DNA of 64,000 bases. Source: Phialophora verrucosa. Taxonomy: Eukaryota; Ascomycota; Eurotiomycetes; Chaetothyriales; Herpotrichiellaceae. The stretch is taken from NCBI GenBank assembly GCA_002099365.1, contig MSED01000001.1, positions 3,658,001 through 3,722,000 on the forward strand, read 5' to 3'. Both the position numbers and the translations under genes were made by a program. A model generated the notes under the pieces. The model had not been told where the DNA came from. It did no database searches and saw only the letters and a program-made list of their open reading frames with translations. The stretch's first letter is position 1. Each line of letters begins with the position of its first letter. Positions 1 to 10,416 of the stretch are shown in pieces.

Positions 1-705
1 TCCTTGGCATCGCTGTCCAGTGACCAGACCATCACCCAAAACAAACTGTGGCGCGTCTTCTCCGACTTCCTCCGCCCAGGCGACATCGTCATGGGCGAGA
101 CCGGCACCGCGAGCTACGGCATCCAAGAACTCCGCCTCGCGAGCAACTCGCGCGCCTTCGCCGCCGTCACCTGGCTCTCGATCGGATACATGCTCCCGGC
201 GGCCCAAGGCGCAGCGCTCGCGCAACGCGAACTCAGCGCCTCGGCCTCGGCCGCGTCCGGGTCTGCGTCCAACGGCCTGGCCCCCCATGGGCGCACGATC
301 CTCTTCATCGGCGACGGGAGCTTCCAAATGACGGTGCAAGAGCTGGGCACCATCATCCGCGAAGATCTCGACGTGATTGTCTTCCTGCTCAACAACGACG
401 GCTACACGATCGAACGCGCCATTCACGGCCTGCACCAAAAGTACAATGACGTGGCTCCGTGGCGGTATCTCGAGGCGCCGCAGTTCTTGGGCGCCAATGG
501 CGGCGTTTTCACCGCCCGCGTCAAGGCATGGGGGGATTTGCAGGGCGTGTTTGCGGCAAAGGAACTCACGAGCGGCAAGGGCCTGCGGATGGTCGAGATC
601 ATGCTGGACCGTGAGGATGTCTTGGAGGGCCCGTTGCTGGATCTGCTCCTAGAGGAGAAGAAGGCCGTTGCCGCTCAAGTCAACGGGACTGCGTTGAAGC
701 CTTAG
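1..705 (+). CDS. Thiamine-diphosphate 2-oxoacid decarboxylase, C-terminal part (cut by window edge)
   Basis: The reading frame is open at base 1 and ends at 705, so this is the last part of a larger gene. It encodes the C-terminal ThDP/Mg-binding domain of the pyruvate / phenylpyruvate / indolepyruvate decarboxylase family, which removes CO2 from a 2-oxoacid to give an aldehyde. Visible motifs are GETGTASYGI (visible residues 31-40), the ThDP motif from GDGS (about 103-106) to NN (130-131), and YTIERAIHG just after it. A Ser/Ala-rich stretch (about 78-90) lies between two conserved blocks and looks like a lineage-specific loop. The next two genes are an amino acid permease and an aromatic-type aminotransferase, which favours an Ehrlich-type arylpyruvate decarboxylase over the glycolytic enzyme. 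That choice is inference; the family call is firm. Confidence 0.88.
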   Translation, partial: SLASLSSDQTITQNKLWRVFSDFLRPGDIVMGETGTASYGIQELRLASNSRAFAAVTWLSIGYMLPAAQGAALAQRELSASASAASGSASNGLAPHGRTILFIGDGSFQMTVQELGTIIREDLDVIVFLLNNDGYTIERAIHGLHQKYNDVAPWRYLEAPQFLGANGGVFTARVKAWGDLQGVFAAKELTSGKGLRMVEIMLDREDVLEGPLLDLLLEEKKAVAAQVNGTALKP

Positions 706-1056
706 GGTTCGAAGTGTCCGGAGCGCTACGTAGTTGATACAGTATGTGTGCGTGGGCCATGGGCCCCTGACCATCAGATTAGAATGAATCCGTTAGAGTC
801 AATCCATCCACCAGAGCATCCGTGCAAAATGACCATTCTTAGCTCGTTTTATCGGCACCAACGGAATCTCTTGTATTGTGCGGAGTACCGATATGGTATA
901 CAGCTCGCAAACTACTCCTTCCCTTCCACCTACCCCATCAAAATGCCGCTTGGCAAAAGAGTCTTGCATCAGATACCCTCGGAATGGGCTAGTACGTGGC
1001 TCGTGCTCCTCGATCTCGCTCTCGCTCTCGCTCCGCTCCACGACATCCTCTCCCTC
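706..1056. other. Intergenic, convergent 3' ends
   Basis: These 351 bases separate the converging ends of the decarboxylase and the permease. They contain a short CTCGCT-type microsatellite near 1014-1035. I see no coding sequence or RNA gene. Confidence 0.7.
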
Positions 1057-3114
1057 TCACCCCTTTCTTCCCACCCGGGGTAAATGCCTCCTCAGCTCGG
1101 CCCAAAAGCCCAACGGCTCCTCCGCAAAACTGGCCTCGTAAGCATCAATCACGGGCCGTTCCCACACCAAGTCGGCCTCTTCGGGCTTCACAAACTTCGT
1201 CTTCTTCAAGACCTTCCAAAACACAAACAGGACCGGGCATACAAAGCACATGGTGTAGTAGGAGAAGAAGGTCCCTACGTCCCACCAGCCGGGCAGGAAG
1301 GTCGTATAGCCGTACGTGCCGACCGTGAGGATGAGAAACACCATGGCGATCCACGCGCAGTATGGTTGGAAGTAGCCGCGGTAGGGGAGCGTGGTGCGGT
1401 CGAAGCCCTGCGCTTTGAGCGCGCGGTGGAAGTAGATGTAGATTATGCACTGTGGGGCGGACTGTAAGTATACATGTGTGTAGGGCGAGAAAGAGGAGAA
1501 TGGATGGTAACAAAAGGGGAAGATGGGGAGCGGTTTGCTCACCATGATGATGAAGTTGATGATTTGGGACGCCTCGGTGAGGTTCGCGAGCCTAGAATCG
1601 ACTGTTAGTATCCGACTGCTTTCGCGTGTACGATTGGGTTGGTGAGGAAGACCCCCTTACCAGGTGATGACTTGAGTACTGCCTTCGCTCAGGGCGAGCA
1701 AGGATAAGAGTGGAAAGAACATGGTGATGCAGAAGCAGTAGATAGGCACGCCCGCTTTGGTGCATCGTTGCAGGAACCGTGGGGCATGGCCGTCCAACGA
1801 GAGGCCGTAGAGCGTTCTGGATGCGCAGTATCTGTTTTTTTCACGAGGTCTGTCAGTTCCCCGGGCCTCGGGGGCACGTCTGGCGGTCTTCACAACTTAC
1901 ACGTAGGTATTCCCGGCAGAAAAGATGCTCGTGACTAGCAAGGCGTTTGTCAGGTCCGGGAGCACACTGATGCCGAGGTTCTGCATGGCGATGACATATG
2001 GAGATGCGCCAGCCGTGCCGGTCGCCCCGTCATTCAGCACGGCGTTCAGGGATGGGTCATTGTAAGGAACGACGATGCCCACACAGAGGGCTCCAATAAT
2101 AAAGAAGACACCAAATCGCCAGTACACTGTCTTGAAAGCCTGTTTCAGAAACTTCCTCGGATACATGGCCTCGCCGCTGACCATGGCCACGTATTCCGGT
2201 CCTACGATGGTGAAAGCGGCCATGAAATATGCGCCTAGGAATCCCTCGAACCGGCCGAGAGCGCCAGTCGTGACGTACGGCGCAAAGGCCTATGCGATGT
2301 CAACAAATTCGACAAAGCCGTAGGGATTGTGGGACTCTTACCCCGGGATCTTTCCAGTAGCGGAATCCGTACGCATCGTGCTTGGGGTTACCTCCAACCT
2401 GGATGAGGTTATTAAAGGATGACACTGTAGAGGCCTTTCAAGTGGAGACATACCATCGTGACAAACGTAAAGGCAAAGACGATCCCGACTAGAATGACTT
2501 TGCCGCCCGAAAGCCAGAACTCGGATTCTCCGTACCACTTGACGGCGAAGAGATTGATCAATCTTGACCTATCAGCATTATCTCGAGAATGCAACCCCGG
2601 GGATAGGACTCGTTTACCCGTAAAGAACGATGCATCCGATGCAAATAGCGATCGTGGGGATGTTGTCGGACCAATATGTCAAAACGAGGTTGAGCGCCGA
2701 AATCTCCCAAGGGATCAAGACAGCCTCGTAGAGAAAGAAGTTCCAGCCAACCATAAATCCGAAAGCCTCGTCCACCCACTTGGATCCCATTCGAATGAAG
2801 GACCCGGAGACGGGCATGAAAACAGCCATTTCTGCCATGCAGTTGTTGACGAGACCCAGAATGCAGGCGTAGAGGGTGAACCCAATGAGCAGACTGCCCG
2901 GGCCGCCTTCGATGAGTCCATAGCCAATGCTGACGAAGAGCGCGGTGCCTATGCTGCCACCTATTGCGATTAATTGCATTTGCCGGTTCGTCAAACGTCG
3001 CTTGAGGGCATCGACATTCTCGACGACCACGATCTCATCACTTTGGACTTCATACGCCCCCTTCTCGGACACCTCCTGCGACACCTTTGTGGGTTCCGGC
3101 TTGATGAAATTCAT
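1057..3114 (-). CDS. Amino acid permease (DIP5-like, APC family), 7 exons
   Basis: This is a plasma-membrane amino acid/H+ symporter of the fungal AAT family. I infer exons 2618-3114, 2454-2562, 2342-2398, 1901-2289, 1661-1831, 1543-1591 and 1057-1461. All phases agree and give 558 residues, the usual length for the family. Supporting signals include donors GTATGT and GTAAGT and a branch site ATACTAAC. The N-terminus is hydrophilic. The first membrane segment has GGSIGTALF (about 52-60), followed by KWYGESEFW, a GPEYVAMVSGEA block and TLYGLSLDGHAP. These blocks resemble the dicarboxylic amino acid permease DIP5 more than GAP1, but substrate cannot be read from sequence. It lies between a 2-oxoacid decarboxylase and an aminotransferase, which suggests that it supplies their substrate. 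Confidence 0.92.
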
Positions 3115-3744
3115 GGTGGATTCTGGTCGTCAGTGAGACGAACAGATTTGACGGCTTGACGGGAGGTCACATCATTTAACCACGGAGTCTAAGGAGTCGT
3201 ATCCAGGCCAGGTCTCGAATGGCAATCTGTACCCAGGGCTTCTGGTTTGTCCAATGAAGTGGCCGGGCTGAATCGCTCCATGCTGATAAGCCGTACCGAT
3301 GCGGTAGACGAAGTGGCTAAATCCGTCGTAGGATTTGCAACCCCAGCGTGCACGCCACCACAGTATGAACAGATCAATGTGCCAATCCATTTGATCTTCG
3401 GAAGAGTAGCTCTATTGTCTGGGGACCGAAACTGGGTGATAATGGGAGGTCCGCTTATCAGTCAGTCCACATGGTCAAATCTACTCCCGCATCGTGTGGT
3501 TCTTTTGTTGAAAGCCTGCAGCATGGCGTTTAAGTCATCAGCTCGGCGTCAGATGCCGAATCAACCATCTGGCCTTTGCTTATTGCGGGAAACAATCCCA
3601 GGACGCAAAGCTTCCAGAACCAGGATACGAAGCAAGTAAACTTGAAGCTCTCCAAGCTTTCGGGATCTTGGTATCGCCAGAAATGGCGGGTGTCTGACCA
3701 GATGAATTTTCGATGCTCGTACGCGTGTAACATCGTCACACGAT
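3115..3744. other. Intergenic, permease promoter side
   Basis: About 630 bases between the permease start and the aminotransferase stop. It should hold the permease promoter and 5' UTR. The short open frames here show no family features, and I found no clear regulatory motif. Confidence 0.6.
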
Positions 3745-5418
3745 TTACGCCTGCATGTCCCCGGATTTCGGGGTGAATATCTTGAGGAGTGCGGTCCCAA
3801 GACGCTGGACTGCTTTGACAAGTTCGTCCTCTTCAGAAGACGCAAAAGTCAGGCGGAGGAAGACCGAATCTGACGCTTGTCCCCCATGGCTTAAAGCACC
3901 ATCGCAAGGCGGCGTCGAGGCTCGGAAAAAGCTACCTTTGCAAGGCAGCACGCCTTCTTTTATCGCTTCTGTATGAATGCGGTCCTCAATCTCCAACAGG
4001 GCTTCCTGCCTTGCTTCAGCGTTCATCGCTGTTTGCGACATCTCGAGCAATCCGGTACAATCAACCTTGAGCCAAATGAACATTCCCGCGCTGATATCGT
4101 TCCAGGAGCACACGTCTGCCAATATTCCAGTCCCAAGCTCTCTCTTCATAGCTCGAAGCATTACCGTAGCCTTTGCGTGGTAATAGCCCGCCAGGGCATT
4201 CAGCCATTGCAGAAATCCGTCATGACCCCACGTCTCCGACACAAGCTTATACATGGCCAGCTGACTGACTCCGCTTGATTGGACGAAGCCCAGATCATGC
4301 GCCGCTTGAAAAGTCTCAACAACGGCCTTCGGAGCTGTAAGCCAACCCAACCTCAACCCCGGCGCAAGGATTTTGGACGCGCTGTCAAGCCGAATCACAC
4401 GTCCTGTGCGGGACAGCGAGAGATATGACGGGATGGAGAGATGGTCCGACACTGCACCGGGTTGTGGAAACTGAAGGTAATGGTAAGGATCGTCCTCAAC
4501 AATCAAAATATTATGTTTCTCGGCGACTTTTAGTACCTCTTGCCGCCGGTGCCGAGGCTGCGTTATGCCAGTAGGATTGTGTCCGGTTGGTATGATGTAG
4601 AGGAGCTTCGGTATCCGCTTCCCAGGATGAAGTTCATCCCATGTTGACAAGATTTTGTCAAGCGAGTCAGGATTAATCCCATCTGCATCCATGGCGACAG
4701 GAACCAGAGTGAGGCCCAGCGGCCCCGCCGCTTCTATCGTACCCGAGTATGTGTACTCTTCCACCAAGACAAAGTCGCCGGGATCCGCAAAGTTGCGAAA
4801 CGTCGTCTCCAGCCCCATTGTGCTCCCGCCTGTGAGACATATCTCCCAGTCCGAGTAGGGTGGAGAATGAACATGAGAGACATGGGTAGTAAGGTATTGT
4901 ATGAGTTGTTCAGAGCCCAGAGAGTAACCGTACGACAAGGCGATTGCTAGATCGATCGAAGCTGATGGATCTAGTTTGTTCACGCCTGTTGTACTGTGCG
5001 TCTCATGGAAGACGTTTCCATTTTTCGCCAGACCAAGTCGCGTGATCGAGGTAGGCGAAGAGTAGGCAAATTCCATTTTCTCAAAGGGATATGTGTCTGG
5101 TGATGGCCGGCCTGTGCCAAGGCTGATCATGCCCTCGTCGAATCCAGAGGCACTGGCTTTCAAAGACGATGGCTGTCTCACACTGCCCTCGCGACTGAGA
5201 AATCGACTGATATCAAGCTTTGACTTCGGCCTTTCCGAATAGCAATCAGGCTTGAAGAGATCCGCCGTTGTGACTGGAGCAAGCGTTCTCTTCAGCGTAC
5301 CAAGGTCATTGAGACCTGAATGTCTCTTGTGGTTTGGAATGTTGCCATGTCCAAGCCCATTAGCTGCAGACACGCTGTAGGTGTGACTTTCGCTTGATGC
5401 TTCGTCTGTAGAATGCAT
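3745..5418 (-). CDS. Aromatic-type aminotransferase, PLP fold type I (Aro8-like)
   Basis: A single-exon, 557-residue aminotransferase of class I/II. It transfers the amino group of aromatic or related amino acids to a 2-oxoacid such as 2-oxoglutarate. PLP-site features are visible: GGSTMGLE (about 197-204, phosphate side), NPTG (281-284), VEDDPYHY (307-314, with Asp and Tyr for the cofactor ring) and the Schiff-base lysine in SASKILAPGLRLGW (Lys349). A C-terminal RLTFAS block carries the usual carboxylate-binding arginine. The N-terminal ~95 residues are low in motif content, as in yeast Aro8 relatives. The chosen start is the first ATG of the frame. It is transcribed away from a Zn2Cys6 regulator across a 1.2-kb shared promoter. 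Its product would be the substrate type used by the nearby decarboxylase. Confidence 0.93.
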   Translation of the reverse strand: MHSTDEASSESHTYSVSAANGLGHGNIPNHKRHSGLNDLGTLKRTLAPVTTADLFKPDCYSERPKSKLDISRFLSREGSVRQPSSLKASASGFDEGMISLGTGRPSPDTYPFEKMEFAYSSPTSITRLGLAKNGNVFHETHSTTGVNKLDPSASIDLAIALSYGYSLGSEQLIQYLTTHVSHVHSPPYSDWEICLTGGSTMGLETTFRNFADPGDFVLVEEYTYSGTIEAAGPLGLTLVPVAMDADGINPDSLDKILSTWDELHPGKRIPKLLYIIPTGHNPTGITQPRHRRQEVLKVAEKHNILIVEDDPYHYLQFPQPGAVSDHLSIPSYLSLSRTGRVIRLDSASKILAPGLRLGWLTAPKAVVETFQAAHDLGFVQSSGVSQLAMYKLVSETWGHDGFLQWLNALAGYYHAKATVMLRAMKRELGTGILADVCSWNDISAGMFIWLKVDCTGLLEMSQTAMNAEARQEALLEIEDRIHTEAIKEGVLPCKGSFFRASTPPCDGALSHGGQASDSVFLRLTFASSEEDELVKAVQRLGTALLKIFTPKSGDMQA

Positions 5419-6663
5419 AGTGCTTTTCTAAAGATCCTGACTAGACGAACCTGAGACTGAGCGTAATCCTGTGTTGAGATGCCGGCTGGCCCTTTTGCGA
5501 GAAGGTACAATCCAGCCTTGTTGGCTCCGATCTGTTTTTATTGAGTGACAAAACGCTCACGTCAAAGGGCGCGACTGACTCCCTTGCGTCTATTGAGCCT
5601 GGACATCTGGCTTGGATGTGCAAATGGAAACCCCACGTCCAAAGGGTCGCTTTGACTGAGCTAGTCCTGATGCAGGCAAGAAAAGGAGGCCGGTGACTCG
5701 ACGGGCCGGGATGGATTTGCATAAGCCCTACAAACGTTGCAGGGATGGTTCCTGGTGTGAGGCAGATGGGCGATCGGTAGATACTCTTTTGTGACCCTCA
5801 GATCTCCTTCTTGCTACCATGGTGGGTGAAAGCCCGTCTTGTCACTCGGAAGCATGGAAGGCGTTGCTGGATTCTGTGGAGCACGCGCTTCCAAAGCGGA
5901 GAAAACCGCCTTCGTCGTATTCACAAACATGTCAGTTTCGACAGTGGAACCGACCTGCATGCTTCCAGCCGCTTGGACTTTTGCACATTTCCCTGCAAGA
6001 TCTCAACTACACGTCAAGTATCGATGACATACGCGAGCACCGATGTTACCTGGTGTGGTGCATTAGGCCAGGAGGATTCGGTTCGCGACACGCTTGTACA
6101 TATCTCGATTTGCCTGTCTCGTAGTCCGAAGAAGAGATAAACTCGTGTGCTTGGGAGAAATATAACAGGATTCGTTGCTCTATTGCAATGTTTGGCTTGG
6201 ATAACTGACGTTTCGTTCACTCGCTGTAGCCTTGTGAGCAGTCGTCTTGTGCTGTCGCCTACCATGGTCTTCATTCGCTTGATCAAGGCATCCAATGGCG
6301 CAGCCATTGCTGGTTTTGCCATATCGTCGCATTTTCATCTCGAATATCATCTTCGGGAAGGCGACAGCATGGTACAGCGAAAATCATGTTCAAAGCCGGG
6401 AAATTCATACATGAAGTGAACGAAGTGAACGAAAACGGGTTGATGGCTTGGCGCTTGGCATTGATTTGGCACTGCGACTTCGACTTCGTTCTTCCTTATC
6501 AGTCACGGGCAACATTATCTTTTCCTCCTCTTACCACGAAAGATATTCCTGGTTCAGTGAACACCGGAATCCCACCGATCAGATCCATAATCTTCCAGAA
6601 CCTGTTCAGGGATCTCAGAGGATACCTTGGTGGTTCTGACAAGATGGATCTTCAATCAAGATA
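5419..6663. other. Divergent promoter region between aminotransferase and regulator
   Basis: About 1.25 kb between two divergent gene starts. Short frames here lack family features. I see no RNA gene. The only motif I could name is listed separately (5690-5704). Confidence 0.6.
5690..5704 (+). promoter_or_regulatory. Possible CCG/CGG site overlapping TGACTC
   Basis: CCG and CGG half-sites are separated by nine bases, and the spacer contains TGACTC. CCG/CGG pairs are typical of Zn2Cys6 regulators. TGACTC matches most of the Gcn4/CpcA site TGACTCA of general amino acid control. The site is 272 bases upstream of the aminotransferase start. Such short matches occur by chance, so this is only a candidate. 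Confidence 0.2.
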
Positions 6664-8158
6664 ATGGTGTCCGAAGAATCGAATCCCTCGTCAACTTCAC
6701 TTGCAACCAAAGGTAGGCTTCAGATCGAGAACCCTCGAATCTCGCGCTTAAAAGTATCCTTTAGACTGTCGAGTTTGCAACCGGAGGCGCATCCGGTGCG
6801 ACCGTACCCTGCCGTTTTGTCAGAAATGTGCCCGTAAAGGTGTTGAATGTCCTGGATTCGGACCCAAATTTCGATGGACCAATGCTATTGCCATCCGTGG
6901 TCGTTTCAAAGGCCGCGGTGCGCCTGTTGAGTCACAGCATGTCCAGGTTCAGGAGAGGGAGCCCAGCTCCCTGCAGAGCCCTAGTGAAGAAGACACCCCG
7001 AGTCCAAGTTATCAGCCGGGCCTTGCTTTGGCCCAGAACCTGCCTCCTTCCACGGCAAAATATCTCTTACAATATTATGCGGACAACATTGCCCCATTGA
7101 TGGTATGGCTGGACTCGGAGCAGAATGGGTATAAGCGCTTGGTCATTCCTCTGGCGGAGAAAGATACTGTCCTCCGTCTTGCAGTCCTTGCGATCTCTGC
7201 AGCCCATATGCCAGACGAGGACCGCCTTGCACCGGGGTTTTCTCAGTCCACGGGTGAGGCTGCCGTTCTCATGATCACCCAGAGAGTACGCCAGGTGACT
7301 CAACGTAGCCTGGAGGATCCAGAAACCGATATCGGGGGTGGAATTGCCGCCGAGATCCTGGCGGCCATGCTCATTCTCTCGAATCATTGCCTGTTGCAAT
7401 CAGCAGCAGCTCACGCTCAATCCCATCGACAGGCGGCTCGGATCCTCATCAACTCACTAGAATTGAAACAGTCTCCCGGCGACGAGCTCACCTTCTTTCT
7501 GAAAAATCAACTGGCCATTTACGACGTCCTGGCATGTACGACATTGTTCGATTACGACCATATTCAGCACGCCATCCTTCCAAATATCGAGCAACAAGAT
7601 GTTCCGTTTGGCGAGTTCCTCCACATCTTGCACCGAATCACCCTTACGTCCCTGGACAAGACCAAGCCAGCCAAGCCGCCTGAAAATCTCGAAGAAGAGT
7701 TCGAGCTCTCAAGCGGTTCGACATTAGTGGCTTTGGGACCGCTCGCTCAGACGTTGACCAGGTCAGCCAAACGAGACTTCATAAGACTCGTCCTGGCATA
7801 TCAGTATGCCGGTATGATTTTCGCATGCAAGCGCCTCTGCGTATCTCCGGGCGGCGGACCGATTGCGGAGGCGTACACCCACAGACTCTTCAGAGTGTTT
7901 AACCAGTTTGACGACATAAACGCCTCATTGCACAATCTTGCATGGCCCCTCTTCATCGCCGGAGTTTCTTGCTGCGGAGATGAACAACGCATGGGCACCA
8001 TCAGCGGCTATTGTCAGAATCTGTCTGCAAACACTCGGTTCGAGCACTACGCCGCAATTCTGACCTTTCTGCAAGAGCTCTGGCAGAGTGGGAATTCCGA
8101 CTGGACCTTGCTTGCCCGCCAATGGGAGCAGAAAGGCACGCCAGTGATAGCAGTCTGA
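6664..8158 (+). CDS. Zn2Cys6 transcription factor, 2 exons
   Basis: A nuclear DNA-binding regulator. Exon 1 is 6664-6712 and exon 2 is 6765-8158. The 52-base intron (GTAGGC...TTTAG) completes the codon just before the first cysteine, giving 480 residues. The zinc cluster is complete: C18-x2-C21-x6-C28-x6-C35-x2-C38-x6-C45, with the basic run NRRRIRC and a short linker after it. The rest (about 110-480) has the helical character of the fungal C6 regulatory domain (YYADNIAP, AAEILAAMLILSNHCL, WPLFIAGVSC). This is the short fungal-specific-domain-2 type. It is divergent from the aminotransferase and ends 52 bases from the stop of the next gene on the other strand. It may be the local regulator of the amino acid genes; that is inference from position only. 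Confidence 0.9.
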
Positions 8159-8210
8159 GAAGGTATCATTTCGGTGTTGGGCTTAAACGAATATGATTCT
8201 AGTTATCGTT

Positions 8211-9363
8211 CTACTTGAGGTACTCCCGAATAAGATCCTCCGGGGCATCCTTGTGCAAGAAATTCGGGATCCGTTCGTACATCTCCCACGCACTGTGGCG
8301 CAGGAACTCCGTCTGCTCTTTGATCCACCGTTCCACCTCCTCCCGCTCGATCATCTCCCCGCTCTTCTCCTTGTCCATCAGAGTCGTCAGGACCGAATCC
8401 ACGCGCCCTCGCAGACGGATGAGCTTCTCCTGCAAATATTGGTTGCACGTCAAAGGGATATCATCGGTCGCGGGATCTACGCTCCGAAGAGTCGTGTACT
8501 GGTCTCCCAGATTGGGATCAGCGTATGTATAGCTGGTCACCATACTGATACGTTCGGGCACATTGGTCGCCCGTAAAGCGGCATGCTCTGCAACTCCGCC
8601 CTGCATGATCACCGCGCCGCCCATGGTCGCGCTTCTGACCTTGACGATGGAGCCATCGCCGGTCTTGATGGCCGTCTCACCTCCTTCCATGGTGCTTGTG
8701 TCGCTGAGCATGACCACGCACACGACGGGGACTTGATCTCTGTGCCATGAATCGATTGGAACGCTGTCGTACTTGGACTTCTTGATGTCAGGGGGCGACT
8801 GTGCCGGCAAGGGAGTCTCCGTGAGCTTGTACACCCCGGGCAGTCCTTCAGGACCTAGTTGAATGTTCAGCATGGCTAGGTCGCCTACTTTGTTCAGAGG
8901 CCGCAGGGCGAATCCGGCTGCTCTGTCAATGGCAGCTTGGGTGGCGGGATGTTTCCAGGCTTGGAGCGTGAACTTCGCGGTCTTTAATCTCACCCGAGTT
9001 GAGTCAGTCCATCTGTTGCTTCACCGTTTAGCTCTAAGAGAGGGGGCAAAGGCTGACCCTTTCATGTCCAGCAACATAAGCAGGAGCCCGGTCCCATGAC
9101 TTGAGATAGTTGTCCAACATTTGCCTGCTGAGCATCTCGCGTCTGAGGATACGTACTCCTTCTTCCGAGAACAGAGGAAATGGGTCGGTATAGCATAGGT
9201 CTGGGACATTCTGCGGCTGCTGCAGGCCAACCTCGCTGAAGGTGTGGCGTTGGGCAGGTGGTTGGAACGCTAGGTGGATGGCAGGGTCGAACTCTGGCAA
9301 CTCAAGGTGGTCGAGCAATGTAGCTGGCTCGGACGCCAAGGGCATAGCAACTTCTGCTGCCAT
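8211..9363 (-). CDS. 2-oxoglutarate/Fe(II)-type oxygenase (fungal, function unknown), 2 exons
   Basis: Exon 1 is 9058-9363 and exon 2 is 8211-8981. The 76-base intron (donor GTCAGC, acceptor TTAAAG) is in phase 0 and gives 358 residues. The donor is weak, so this junction could be off by a few codons. The iron-binding facial triad of the double-stranded beta-helix oxygenases can be read: H182-R-D184 in SWHRDQVP, then distal H235 in GGVAEHAALR. A basic residue at R246 (VPERISMVTSY) could bind the 2-oxoglutarate carboxylate. The C-terminal third is helical and charged. No signal peptide is visible. It is divergent from a CocE-type hydrolase. The family call rests on the triad spacing; the substrate is unknown. 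Confidence 0.7.
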
Positions 9364-10416
9364 GTTGTATGGTCTTCAATTGTGGACAACTGATGCTCGT
9401 CTTCCTTGCTCCGTAGGCGTTAGGCAACTGCTGTTAGTAGTCGGGGCCCCCCACTTCTTATAAGGCGTCGACACTCCGTCGGGGACTTTCGACTGTCCAC
9501 GAGCCTTTTACTTTGGAGAGGTTATTAATCTCTTAGAATCAAGACTTGGTGTTTTCAGGGACTGCACCAAGCGGCAGCTAGGCTCAGTATCTCTTTGCGG
9601 TATATTGAAGGAGAACCAGGCTGGTACGCCACTTAGGACATCACCTTGATCCATAGCCTCGGTCTCGGTACGCGGTACTTATCTCACGCTCTTCACGTTG
9701 AGGTAAACATATACGGCCTTTTCTTGTAGGCTGGACACTCGCTTAGTTCAGAGGTTTGAGGCGGCGGAAACTGATAAGGAATGGGTGTGCTTTTGTTATC
9801 TTTCAGGTGAGAGCTGAGTCGGAGGAAGCTCTGTCGCTGATTGCGGTTAGTGACGCGAGTCGCTCGGCCGAGGATACCATTGGTCAGTTCCTGGCCAATT
9901 CATTGGCTCCAGGTCAGCTAGCGCGTGACGGTATCAATACGGACGATGGTATTGTCAGGCAACTTGCCGCGCTAATTGGCAAGGGATCCGCCCCCGCAAA
10001 GCCAACACTCACCCACTTCCTCGTATCCCCCGTTGCAGACCAGATCTCCCTTTTGATACCCGATAAAAGCGAGTCATGGAGCACCATAGATACAGTCCGA
10101 AATGGGTAAGAGTTGGGAGACACGCCCAGGCTTCGCCAACAGCCACAAAATCCTGTTGTTGCCGCCGACTAGCGAAGAGACTTCCCGCATCGGATCGTGA
10201 AGTTGACGACGGCCGAGGACTCTATCTCAAAGCGAAGCTAAACACCAACGCCCTAGACAGGCAATAGCGTGAAGTGTCAAGAGATTTGACATTGTCCAGG
10301 CTACAGGATCTCAGCCCAAGTCTTTTCCCCGAGCCACTGCCTCTGCAATTCAAAGGACAGTCTCGACAGTCTGATGATCCATCCGCTCATATTGGCCTAC
10401 AAACCAACATCAAAGC
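9364..10416. other. Divergent promoter region between oxygenase and hydrolase
   Basis: About 1.05 kb between two divergent starts. An open frame of 117 codons lies at 9756-10109, but it shows no recognisable domain and overlaps an antisense frame of similar quality, so I do not call it. No other structure seen. Confidence 0.6.

Noticed and set aside
9756..10109. 117-codon frame upstream of the CocE-type hydrolase
   Set aside because: No motif, no clear splice link to the hydrolase, and an equally long antisense frame overlaps it.
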